Below, piece by piece: positions 51,919 to 61,300 of a stretch of DNA of 64,000 nt (the first letter of the stretch is position 1; each line of letters opens with the position of its first letter). The DNA is taken from NCBI GenBank assembly GCA_009785425.1, contig WQWI01000001.1, positions 1-64,000 of the forward strand. The letters are read 5' to 3'. The stretch comes from Bacteroidales bacterium. GTDB taxonomy: Bacteria > Bacteroidota > Bacteroidia > Bacteroidales > P3. Position numbers and translations under genes: made by a program. The notes beneath the pieces were generated by a model. It ran no database searches and was not told the origin of the DNA. It saw nothing but the letters and a program-made list of their open reading frames with translations.

Positions 51919-53079
51919 TTACAAAACAAATAATTTTTCCGCAATTAAGTCTGCAAATAAAGCACCTTTCTCTGTTGCAATAAATTTTTCGTTTTCAAAA
52001 ATTAACCAATTGTTTGGAATTTGTGCGATGTTTTCTTGAAAATGCCGGAGAAACGATTCGTCGAAATTTGTTTTAATAAAATTTTGAGAAATTCCCCATT
52101 GCGTACGAATGGCGGTCATTACGTATTCATTGTACTGCATTTTTTCAGTTAGAATTTCCGATTCGTTCGGCAAAACACCTTTGTTTATGGTAGAAATGTA
52201 CGTGTCCACATCTGCGATATTCCAACTTCGAGATGATCCGGAAAAACTATGCGCAGAAGCTCCAAATCCATAGTATTTACTGAGGTTCCAGTAGTTCGAG
52301 TTGTGCTTGGAATACTGTTTGTTTTTACAAAAGTTTGAGACTTCGTAGGCTTCAAAACCGTGATTCTTCAAGTGTTTTCGCAAAATCAAATAGTGTTGTT
52401 CAATGTGCTTCTCTTTTGGAGCTTGTGTTTTGAAATTTCGAATTTGTTGGTCGAGAAAAGTGTTCGGCTCCACTGTCAAAGCGTATGCCGAAAGGTGTGA
52501 GATATCAAGCGAAAAGAACGTTCGTAAATTTTCCTCCCACATTTCGTTTGTCGATGTTGGAATACCATAAATCAAATCTATAGACAAGTTTTCGAAACCC
52601 AGTTTTTGTGCATTTTCAAGGGCTTCAAAAACCTGTTTTGGGGAATGTTTCCGATTTAGATACTTCAAATCTTCTTCAAAAAACGACTGGACACCTACGC
52701 TCAAACGGTTGATAGGCGTGTAATTTCGAAGATTTTCTAAATAGTTTTTCGTTAGCGTTTCGGGGTTTCCTTCAAACGTTATTTCCATGTTTTCCGAAAA
52801 CAAAAAATGGGTTTGTAGTGTTTCAAAAATTTTTACAATTTCCGGAATATCCAGTAGAGACGGCGTTCCGCCGCCGAAATAAACCGTTTCAATTGGTAGA
52901 GACGCAATGCATTGCGTCTCTACAACGTTTTTCCGCAAAATAATTTCCGCAATCAACGCATCAACATATATTTTTCGTAGAGACGCAATGCATTGCGTCT
53001 CTACGACGGATATCGAATAAAAATTACAATACCCACATTTCTGCAGACAAAACGGAATATGAATATAAACTCCCGCCAT
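51919..53079 (-). CDS. hemW: HemW-type radical SAM protein with two repeat-derived inserts
   Basis: HemW is a cytosolic heme chaperone of the radical SAM family, once called oxygen-independent coproporphyrinogen oxidase-like. PFCLQKCGYCNFYS gives the C-x3-C-x2-C iron-sulfur ligands, and VYFGGGTPSLLD and YALTVEPNT are conserved. The 386-residue protein has VVETQCIASL twice: once between FYSIS and YVDAL, once between ILRKN and PIETVYFGG. Each is encoded by an exact copy of the same 28-base palindrome (52977-53004 and 52896-52923). Both lie just behind the cluster motif, in loops. Its ATG shares a base with the histidine-kinase stop. Confidence 0.93.
   Translation of the reverse strand: MAGVYIHIPFCLQKCGYCNFYSISVVETQCIASLRKIYVDALIAEIILRKNVVETQCIASLPIETVYFGGGTPSLLDIPEIVKIFETLQTHFLFSENMEITFEGNPETLTKNYLENLRNYTPINRLSVGVQSFFEEDLKYLNRKHSPKQVFEALENAQKLGFENLSIDLIYGIPTSTNEMWEENLRTFFSLDISHLSAYALTVEPNTFLDQQIRNFKTQAPKEKHIEQHYLILRKHLKNHGFEAYEVSNFCKNKQYSKHNSNYWNLSKYYGFGASAHSFSGSSRSWNIADVDTYISTINKGVLPNESEILTEKMQYNEYVMTAIRTQWGISQNFIKTNFDESFLRHFQENIAQIPNNWLIFENEKFIATEKGALFADLIAEKLFVL
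52896..52923. repeat. 28-bp GTAG...CTAC palindrome in hemW, copy 2
   Basis: A perfect palindrome GTAGAGACGCAATG plus its reverse complement. It is identical to 52977-53004 and one base from 29857-29884. Confidence 0.9.
52977..53004. repeat. 28-bp GTAG...CTAC palindrome in hemW, copy 1
   Basis: Identical to the copy 53 bases away, in the same gene. The two are the only exact duplicates of this class in the window. Confidence 0.9.
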
Positions 53080-54587
53080 TATTTTTTGAGACTAATTCGA
53101 AAGGTTGTACCTGTTCCAACAACGGATTGCTTCACAAAAATATTTCCTTTGTGGTAATTGTGAACGATTCGATAACATAGCGGAAGCCCCAACCCCCAGC
53201 CTCTGGGCTTAGTGGTGTAGCCGGCTTCAAAAATCGTTTTCCATTGCTTTTTAGGTATTCCTTTCCCATTGTCGGTAACATCAATGGTAATTGTTTCAGG
53301 ATGTTCGCTAACTTCAATACCGACAATGCCGTTTTCTGTTCCGATAGCATCAACGGCATTCATCACTAAATTTTCCAACACCCATTCGAGCAGTTGAGCG
53401 TTGACACTTGTCAATACCACGGCATTGGCAGGAATACTAGTTTGAATTTTTGTTTTTTGTGGTATGCGAGGTCGCAAATAATCAATCGATTTATGAACAA
53501 TTTGAGCGATGTTTTCTGTAACCATTTTGGGCTTCGAACCTATTTTGGAAAAACGTTCGGAAATTACAGCCAAGCGATCAATATCTTTTTTCATTTCCAC
53601 AAGATGGAGCTCATCTACATGCTCACTTCTCAGTACTTCTATCCAAGCCATCAACGATGAAAGCGGTGTTCCCAACTGATGGGCTGTTTCGCGTGACATT
53701 CCTACCCAAAGTTTGTTGTTTTCCGATTGTTTGGATGTCTTTATTCCCCATGTTATAGTCGCGATAAATAGAGCAAAAATGATAAAAGCAGCAATGGGTA
53801 AATATGCCAATTGCCTTGCAATTATTGAACTTTCATAAAAAATCAAATACGTTTCATCAACGTCAAAAGAAAATTTGATAGGTGCGTTTTGTGCTCTCAT
53901 ACGATTTAGCGTACGTTGAAGTGCTTTAGGATCGGAGTATAGTTCCGATGATATATTTCCGGATTTAATCACCGTTTGTTCATCTTCGGAAACAACTAAA
54001 ATTGCTGCAAAAATGGAGCTTGTAGCGATTTCCTCTATGAACGAATGAACGACACCATCTAAAGTCTTTTGAAGATCAGTAAATGCTTGCGGATGCTTGT
54101 AGAAAAAATACCAACGTTCACCCATAAATGGAATAACGATCGGTGGATGTTGCGAAAATTCTTCGAGGAGAGCCCCTTCCAAAAATGCGATGTTTCGACA
54201 ATCAAATCTCGTATTTTGACATAGTTGAATTTCGAAATTTTGGTTTGTAACGATAACCGGAATGCTTGTGTTTTCTGCAACCACTCTGCGATAAAGTTCA
54301 AACTCTGTACCACTTGCGCGGGTCATCATCCCCAACACAGCGTCTGCCCAAAGTTGAAGTTTGTTGCGTTCGATTTGCTCAACCTGCTCGAAAAAAAATC
54401 TGCCGTGTTCGATTAGCTCGGCTTTTTGTTGAGTAGACGACACCCACGTGATTACTTTGTGATGTTCGTCGTTGTTGATTTGTCGAACCATAGCAAAAAT
54501 AATCCATACGGCAACCACCATAGCGATAATCGAGGCTGCGAACAAAAAGATATTTATATGTGTCCGGATTCTTGAAGAAATGTTCAT
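53079..54587 (-). CDS. Membrane sensor histidine kinase
   Basis: This 502-residue protein senses a signal in the periplasm and phosphorylates a response regulator. A membrane segment (~14-36) and a second (~258-280) bracket a ~220-residue periplasmic domain with no known motif. The kinase follows: phospho-acceptor His in ETAHQLGTPLSSL, N box LENLVMNAVDAI, G1 DNGKGIPKK and G2 GWGLGLPLCYRIV. No HAMP or receiver domain is seen and no response regulator gene is adjacent, so the partner is elsewhere. Confidence 0.92.
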   Translation of the reverse strand: MNISSRIRTHINIFLFAASIIAMVVAVWIIFAMVRQINNDEHHKVITWVSSTQQKAELIEHGRFFFEQVEQIERNKLQLWADAVLGMMTRASGTEFELYRRVVAENTSIPVIVTNQNFEIQLCQNTRFDCRNIAFLEGALLEEFSQHPPIVIPFMGERWYFFYKHPQAFTDLQKTLDGVVHSFIEEIATSSIFAAILVVSEDEQTVIKSGNISSELYSDPKALQRTLNRMRAQNAPIKFSFDVDETYLIFYESSIIARQLAYLPIAAFIIFALFIATITWGIKTSKQSENNKLWVGMSRETAHQLGTPLSSLMAWIEVLRSEHVDELHLVEMKKDIDRLAVISERFSKIGSKPKMVTENIAQIVHKSIDYLRPRIPQKTKIQTSIPANAVVLTSVNAQLLEWVLENLVMNAVDAIGTENGIVGIEVSEHPETITIDVTDNGKGIPKKQWKTIFEAGYTTKPRGWGLGLPLCYRIVHNYHKGNIFVKQSVVGTGTTFRISLKK

Positions 54588-54597
54588 GGCAAAAATG

Positions 54598-55461
54598 TTA
54601 AAGCATTAAAAAATTTAATCGTGCAAAAAAATTGAAACTTGCATGAAATCTTGTGTAACCTGTGAGATTGATATCTTGAAGATAAGCCGCTACCCCAAAA
54701 TCCAAAGAAGAAGCCCGACCTACAGTGTATCGCCATCCGAAAGACCCCACAGCTCCTATGCCCCACGCAGATTCCGGAGCTGCTACACTCGCCCAGCCAA
54801 TTCCGGGTATGAACGTTCCTCGATCCATAATTGATTGTCTAAGCCCTTCTATTTCGATGTCATTGCTTCTAACGCGAGTGTTTGTTACGTTAAAACCCAA
54901 TTCATAAAACCATTGCCAATTCCGGGCATGAAGATTGTCGCGGGATTGAAATCCGACATCTAACATCGTTCGTGACTCTCTACCCCAAATGCGACCTTGT
55001 ATGCGAATTGGTTCGGCAGTTGGACCCGGATTCTGGAAAGCCAAAACAATAATATCCGCAGCAGTCAGATTGACCTGATTTACATTGGCAAAAATCGAAG
55101 AATATGGCGATAAGTTCAGCGAAACCCGAAAAGTCGCAGCTGTTGATACTCTGTAACGCATTCGTTCGGGAAACTCAACTCGGTGGGGGACATCCAAACC
55201 TACTAGATGATTGTCTCGAAGTCTATTGTCCAAATTATTCACAAAATCGGTATTTCTAAACGCATAGTTTAGTTTGTTCACGTTGCTTGGGTGCCCGTTG
55301 TAGTAATTTGCCACATGCCGACCCGCAAAAAAACCGCCTCCTCCAATACTGATTTGAAGAAATCTAAAATCGTCTTCATCATAAAAATCACGATTTCGAC
55401 AAAACCCTTTGAAGGGTATGCAAATCAAAACCAAGGAGGTGATAAGGGCAATTTTTCTCAT
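54598..55461 (-). CDS. Predicted outer-membrane beta-barrel protein
   Basis: This 287-residue protein has a signal peptide (MRKIALITSLVLICIPFKGFC). Later strands alternate hydrophobic and polar residues (FFAGRHVANYY, WQWFYELGFNVTN, FARLNFLML) and it ends in a hydrophobic residue, as outer-membrane barrels do. No family was recognised. It precedes the histidine kinase and hemW on the same strand (10-base gap) and may be co-transcribed. Confidence 0.7.
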   Translation of the reverse strand: MRKIALITSLVLICIPFKGFCRNRDFYDEDDFRFLQISIGGGGFFAGRHVANYYNGHPSNVNKLNYAFRNTDFVNNLDNRLRDNHLVGLDVPHRVEFPERMRYRVSTAATFRVSLNLSPYSSIFANVNQVNLTAADIIVLAFQNPGPTAEPIRIQGRIWGRESRTMLDVGFQSRDNLHARNWQWFYELGFNVTNTRVRSNDIEIEGLRQSIMDRGTFIPGIGWASVAAPESAWGIGAVGSFGWRYTVGRASSLDFGVAAYLQDINLTGYTRFHASFNFFARLNFLML

Positions 55462-55501
55462 AATTTTTTACAAAAATACGCAAAAATTTCGAAAAAAGTC
55501 G

Positions 55502-55509
55502 TATATTTG
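55502..55509 (+). promoter_or_regulatory. -7 promoter element (TATATTTG) for the mutL operon
   Basis: It lies 46 bases before ATG 55556 and just before the hairpin at 55515-55538. The opposite strand has TATTTTTG (55470-55477) for the barrel gene. Confidence 0.6.
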
Positions 55510-55514
55510 CAAAA

Positions 55515-55538
55515 AAATGTGCCTCCGCCGGCACATTT
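55515..55538 (+). promoter_or_regulatory. Leader hairpin before the small membrane protein gene
   Basis: AAATGTGCC-TCCGCC-GGCACATTT, a 9-base stem with a 6-base loop in the 5' untranslated region, beginning about 6 bases after the -7 element. It could stabilise the mRNA or affect translation. Confidence 0.5.
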
Positions 55539-55555
55539 CCAAATAAAAAGCCTAT

Positions 55556-55837
55556 ATGGGAAGTTTTTTCAAACAGCCGGAACTACGACAATTCAGTATG
55601 AAACCTCGCTATTACAGCGAGGAGAAAGAGCGTATGGAAGAATTGAAACGCCGTGTTGGCGAAGATGCTGCGAATGAAGAAGAACGTTCCGAGCGCATCC
55701 GCGAAGCATTTGAACGAAGACGCACGAGAAAGGCAAATCCGAGAAATAAAGTTCTGAGCCCAACACGGGTTTTTGTGTTTGCAATTTTGGTGGTTTTGTT
55801 TATTATGATCATCACCGGAACAAGACTTGTTTTTTAA
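55556..55837 (+). CDS. Small membrane protein with C-terminal anchor
   Basis: This 93-residue protein has a basic, helical N-terminus (EEKERMEELKRRVGEDAANEE, then RIREAFERRRTRK) and one membrane segment at ~70-90 (VFVFAILVVLFIMII). A conserved protein of this kind often precedes mutL in Bacteroidetes. Its role is unknown. It lies 3 bases before mutL. Confidence 0.8.
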   Translation: MGSFFKQPELRQFSMKPRYYSEEKERMEELKRRVGEDAANEEERSERIREAFERRRTRKANPRNKVLSPTRVFVFAILVVLFIMIITGTRLVF

Positions 55838-55840
55838 GTT

Positions 55841-57643
55841 ATGTCTGACGTCATTCGTTTATTGCCGGATTCGGTAGCCAATCAAATTGCAGCAGGAGAA
55901 GTTGTACAACGCCCGTCTTCTGCGGTAAAAGAGATGTTGGAAAATGCCGTAGATGCGGAAAGTACGGAAATCCGACTCATTGTTAAAGATGCCGGAAAAA
56001 CACTCATTCAGGTCATTGACAACGGAAAAGGCATGTCGGAAACTGATGCACGCTTGTGTTTCGAACGTCACGCTACATCAAAGATTCGAGATACTCAAGA
56101 TTTATTTTCGATTCGAACGATGGGGTTTCGCGGAGAAGCGTTGGCATCTATCGCATCCATTGCTCAAGTAGAATTAAAAACTCGTCAAGAAAACGAAGAA
56201 TTAGGTACGGAAATTCAGATTGAAGGGTCTGAAGTCAAATCTCAAAACCCTTGTCAAACCTCGAAAGGAACATCTGTTGCCGTGAAAAACTTGTTTTTCA
56301 ATGTGCCGGCACGACGACAATTTTTGAAAAGCGATAGCGTCGAACTCAAGCACATTAGTGAGGAGTTTTATCGCGTTGCTTTGGTTCATCCGAACTTGAA
56401 ATTTAGTTTTTATCACAACGACAAATGCTTGCATAATTTGGAATCGGAATCGTTTAAAGAACGCATCATCTCACTGTTTGGCGATGTTTACAAAAAACGT
56501 TTGGTGCCGATTGAGCAAGCGGTTTCTCATGTAAAGATTTCGGGGTTCATTTGTAAACCGGAGTTTGCTATGAAAACCAAAGGTGAACAATACTTTTTTG
56601 TGAACAATCGTTTTATTCGGCATCCTTATCTGAACCATGCTGTTTCACAGGCATTTAACGAGTTGATTCCGGAAAAATCGTATCCATCGTATTTCATTCG
56701 CTTTGAAGTGGAGCCGAAAAATATCGACATCAATATTCATCCCACGAAAACAGAAATTAAATTTATAGACGAGAAATTGATATATGGCGTGCTTTTGGCG
56801 GCTGTGAAGAAATCCATTGGCGCTTACAACCTTTCACCGAGTTTGGATTTTTTGACCAATCCCAAGTTTCAGCCCGATGTTTTGCCCCAAAATTATACGC
56901 CCAAAATTCCGACTGTTCCTGTAAATCCGAATTACAATCCTTTCGAAAAAACAAATTTTTCCGAACGTAGTAAAAAGCCAACCAATCAACAAGCTTATTT
57001 GGAGTCGTTCGAATTGCTTCAAAAACCAATAGAAACCTGCGTTCAAAAAGAAATTGAGCATACTATCGACGATGGCAGTACGTATTTTGATAGTTTTCAA
57101 ATTTTGAATAAATACTTGGTGGTTGATACGCATTCAGGTCTGCTATTGGTGTGTCAGCAGCGTGCTCACGAACGAGTTTTGTTCGAACAATTTCAGAAGC
57201 AAATTGTCGATCGCCAACTGGTTTCTCAACAAAAATTGTTTCCGCAATCGTTGGATTTTTCGGCACCTAATGCTGAAACCTTGAGCGATATTTTACCAAG
57301 TTTGAAAGATTTGGGTTGGGATATCGAAAGTTTGGGGCACCATTCGTTTGCGGTGAATGCTGCACCTTGCGAGGTAAAAGAGAGCGAGGTGCAAGGCGTT
57401 TTGGAAATAATTTTGGAAAATTTCAAAAGCGGAATTATGCTAAATCGAAACGACAAACAAACGAATTTGGCGATTTCCATGGCTTCCGGAATGGCAATAA
57501 AATCGGGAGCTCCGTTGGATAAACTCGAACAAAAACATCTTTTGACCCAATTATTTGCTTGTCAAATTCCGCAGCTATCACCCAAAGGAAAGCCTGTGTT
57601 TTCAGTGCTTTCCGAAGAAGAAATAAACACACGATTAAATTAA
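55841..57643 (+). CDS. mutL: DNA mismatch repair protein MutL
   Basis: Links MutS mismatch recognition to downstream repair. The 600-residue protein has the GHKL ATPase motifs ENAVDAEST, DNGKGM and GFRGEALASI, the transducer domain, a Pro/Asn-rich linker (~330-400) and a C-terminal dimer domain. The usual endonuclease motif DQHxAHER reads CQQRAHER near residue 437; the Asp and His are both replaced. The nicking activity may be weak or absent. Confidence 0.95.
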   Translation: MSDVIRLLPDSVANQIAAGEVVQRPSSAVKEMLENAVDAESTEIRLIVKDAGKTLIQVIDNGKGMSETDARLCFERHATSKIRDTQDLFSIRTMGFRGEALASIASIAQVELKTRQENEELGTEIQIEGSEVKSQNPCQTSKGTSVAVKNLFFNVPARRQFLKSDSVELKHISEEFYRVALVHPNLKFSFYHNDKCLHNLESESFKERIISLFGDVYKKRLVPIEQAVSHVKISGFICKPEFAMKTKGEQYFFVNNRFIRHPYLNHAVSQAFNELIPEKSYPSYFIRFEVEPKNIDINIHPTKTEIKFIDEKLIYGVLLAAVKKSIGAYNLSPSLDFLTNPKFQPDVLPQNYTPKIPTVPVNPNYNPFEKTNFSERSKKPTNQQAYLESFELLQKPIETCVQKEIEHTIDDGSTYFDSFQILNKYLVVDTHSGLLLVCQQRAHERVLFEQFQKQIVDRQLVSQQKLFPQSLDFSAPNAETLSDILPSLKDLGWDIESLGHHSFAVNAAPCEVKESEVQGVLEIILENFKSGIMLNRNDKQTNLAISMASGMAIKSGAPLDKLEQKHLLTQLFACQIPQLSPKGKPVFSVLSEEEINTRLN

Positions 57644-57650
57644 AAGTACC

Positions 57651-58331
57651 ATGACAGATTTCCGTCCACAAGGTTTCCGTTTTTTACCTCCGGTTGTCAA
57701 ACATTTGTTGATTATCAATATCGTTTTGTTTTTGCTGGATTCGGCATTGAGAAACTTCGGCATTAATTTAACCCGGCATTTAGGGTTATACTATCCTTTA
57801 TCGGAGAATTTTTTACCAACGCAGTACTTCACGTATCTGTTTATGCACGGTAGCTTCATGCATTTATTTTTCAACATGTTTGCGCTGTGGATGTTCGGTT
57901 ATACGTTGGAGAATGCTTGGGGTAGCAAGCGTTTTTTGTTTTTCTTCTTGTTTTGTGGCGTTGGTGCCGGACTGATTCAAAATGTAGTTGTGGCTTACGA
58001 GGTTTGGAATTTTACACAACTTGGATACAGTCCCGTTTCGGTTGCTCGCTATATGAATAATGCCGTTGTAATTGGAGCCTCCGGATCGGTTTACGGGATT
58101 TTATTGGCGTTTGGAATGATGTATCCGAACATGAGAGTTTATGTGTATTTTCTTTTTCCTGTCAAGGTGAAATACCTTGTGTTTTTTCTTGGACTTCTCG
58201 CCTTGTTTTCCGGTATCGGTGGCGGCGGAAGCAATATCGCCCACTTCGCCCACTTAGGAGGCATGCTGTTTGCTTTTATTTTGGTTATGTACTGGCGACG
58301 ACGGAATAACCGTCTGGATAATTTTTACTAA
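57651..58331 (+). CDS. Rhomboid-family intramembrane serine protease
   Basis: This 226-residue protein has six membrane segments. The catalytic Ser is in GASGSVYGI (~145), and its partner His in HFAHLGGMLFAF (~201). HGSFMHLFFNMFALW with its conserved His/Asn positions lies earlier. It cleaves membrane proteins within the bilayer; the substrate is unknown. It follows mutL by 7 bases and precedes the T9SS protein by 15. Confidence 0.92.
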   Translation: MTDFRPQGFRFLPPVVKHLLIINIVLFLLDSALRNFGINLTRHLGLYYPLSENFLPTQYFTYLFMHGSFMHLFFNMFALWMFGYTLENAWGSKRFLFFFLFCGVGAGLIQNVVVAYEVWNFTQLGYSPVSVARYMNNAVVIGASGSVYGILLAFGMMYPNMRVYVYFLFPVKVKYLVFFLGLLALFSGIGGGGSNIAHFAHLGGMLFAFILVMYWRRRNNRLDNFY

Positions 58332-58346
58332 CGAAAACAATCACAC

Positions 58347-61300
58347 ATGAAGAAATTACTTCTGTCTGCAGTTTTAATCGGCACAGCAATTTTTACGGCG
58401 AATGCACAAAGTGTCGGAACTTTAATCGATATGGCAGATGTCACTCCGTCTGCAAATGGTACAGGTTGGACGTTTGCAGGTAATATCTATACCATTCTTG
58501 ATGGAGCAACAGTAACTATTACTGGTACAAACACAAACCAAAGGCGTATCGCAGTTGCAGCAGGTGCAAGCGTAAGCATCACGCTTGACAATGTAACCAT
58601 TGAAGGACTTGGCGCCGGTCAAACCCCGCTGCTGCTTAATGATGGAGCAAAGGTTATGCTTACCCTTGAAGGAACAAACTCTCTTGTGGCAGGATCTAAC
58701 AGAGCCGCTATACAAGTACCCGATGGTACCGAACTTACAATAACCGGTACAGGTAGTTTGACCGCAAGAGCCATCCAACAAAGTGCAGGAATAGGTGGCG
58801 GACAAAGTGGTTCTGCGGGTATGATTACTATCAACAGCGGCACAATTACTGCAATAGGAGGCACTATGGGAGCCGGCATTGGTGGTGGCGGCGGCGGCGG
58901 AGGTGGTGCCGGAGGCATCGTTACCATTTACAATGGCATCGTTACGGCAATAGGTGGTGGCTGGAGTGCACAAGGTATTGGCAGAGGAGCAGGAGGCGGA
59001 GGAGGATGGGGCGATCCCGACACAGCATCTAACGGTGTTTTTGCTATGAACGGCGACGCCGTAGTATTCGCCAGCAGTATTGATGACACAAACAAAAACA
59101 GAAGGATTAACGGTATACTTTTTGTCAACAACAGCGGTATATTCCACGGAAGTAGCGTTACCCTAACCGACGATGTGACCATACCCGACGGTGCCGGACT
59201 AGTCATACCTGAAGGTGTCATACTGACCATTCCAGAAGGTATCACATTGACAAACAATGGAACAGTTACTAACTGCGGTATAATAAACAAAGGTGGCAAC
59301 TATGGCACTTGGGAAGGAAATGAACCTACTGTAGGTGGCGATATCATCGACCTAAGTGCCGTCAATCCTGCACTTCCGTGTGATAGAAGTTGGACATTCG
59401 CCAACAATATCTATACGATTCACGACGGTGCAACAGTAACAATCACGGGTACAAGCATAAACCAACGGCATATCGTAGTTGCCGCCAATGCAAGTGTAAA
59501 TATCACATTGGAAAACGCAGTTATCACAGGGCTTGCCGCTAACCAATCGCCACTATCTCTTAACAACGGAGCGAATGTAACTCTCACACTTTTAGGAACA
59601 AATACACTCGCCGGTGGAAGTGAAAGAACAGCAATAGAGGTTCCGGAAGGCACAACACTAACAATAGAAGGTAGCGGTAGTTTGACAGCCAGCAGTGGGT
59701 GGGATGCAGCAGGAATAGGTAGTAACCGATGGAACTCAAGTGGTATGATCATCATCAATGGAGGTATTATTACCTCAACAGGAAATAGTGGTGGTGCAGG
59801 CATTGGTGGGGGTGACGGCGGATCGGGAGGTACTATTGTCATCAATGGTGGTCACGTTACAGCAAGAGGTGGCAGTGCCGGAATCGGCGACGGTGCTAGG
59901 GCTACCGGCAGTAACATCACCATTAACGCCGGTGTTGTGAATGCCTCAGGAGGCTCTTCCTCAGCAGGAATAGGGGGTGGAGAATGGGCTCCTTCCGGAA
60001 ATGGTATAATCACAATCAACGGCGGGCACGTTACGGCAGTAGGAGGTGGCTGGGGTGCAGGAATAGGCACAGGTAATGAAAGCAGAGCAAATTTTGCCAT
60101 CACAATCAGCGGTGGCTTCATTGAGGCAAGAGGGGGTACAGTGGGCGAAGGAATAGGTAGAGGCAGAAACTCAGACAACATCGTCACCTTCACCCTAAAC
60201 GGAAACGCCGTAGTAATAGCAAGTAGCATCGGAGACACCAACATAAGCAGACGAACAAGCGGCATACTTTTGGGAACATACATCGATAGTTGGGGAACAT
60301 TCTATGGCAATAACGTTACCCTAACAGATGATGTAACCACACGCTTCCGTACCCTACTACGGATACCTCGCAACGCCACACTAACCATACCCAAAGGTAT
60401 AACATTCACAAACAACGGTACCATTATCAACTGTGGCACCATAAACAAAGGAGGTAGCCACGGTACTTGGGCAGGTAATGAACCTGTATTGGGTAGCGAC
60501 AACAATATGATAGACCTAAGTATCGCAGACCCAGAACCTCCGTGCGATGGAAGTTGGATCTTTGCAAACAATATCTACACCATTTTTGATGGGGCAAACA
60601 TAACCATCACCGGAACAAGCATAAACGAAAGGCTTATAACTGTTGCAGCAAACGCAAATGTAAATATCACGCTTGAAGATGCAACACTCTCTGTTGCAGA
60701 ACGTAGTTGGGAATCCCCGTTTTTACTCCGTAACGGTGCAAATCTAACACTTACCCTTGTGGGAACAAATACACTCATAGCCGGATATCGTGGTGCTGGG
60801 CTATGGGTATGGGAAGGCACAACACTTACGATAACCGGAACAGGCAGCCTGATGGCAATTGGTGGATACGGTGGCACAGGAATAGGAGGTAGTTGGTTAG
60901 GTGGAAATATCATCATCAACGATGGAGTGATTACAGCAATAGGAGGTAGTGGTGCTCAAGGAATAGGTAATAGTGAAGAGGGTGGTATGCCCAGCACCCT
61001 CACCCTAAACGGAAACGCTATCGTATTCACTAATAGCGTAAGCGATACAGACCAACGCAGAAGAACAAGTGGCATCCTCGTCATCGAAAACACCACCTAC
61101 TGGTACGGCAACCCAGAATTCATCCTAAGTGGTGATGCAACAATCCCCGAAACGCACACCCTTACCATTGATGCAGGCAAAACGCTAACCATACCGATAG
61201 GCACAACCCTAACCAACAACGGAACAGTTCGCAATTGTGGCACAATAAACAAAGGAGGCAGTTTCGGCGTATGGATAGGCAACGAACCCACCCTTTGTAC

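Noticed and set aside
58422..60919. Long antisense open frames rich in Pro, Ala and Cys opposite the T9SS gene
   Set aside because: They mirror the Gly/Thr/Asn-rich repeats on the other strand. They have no start signals or promoters, and the sense frame has a signal peptide and T9SS domain.
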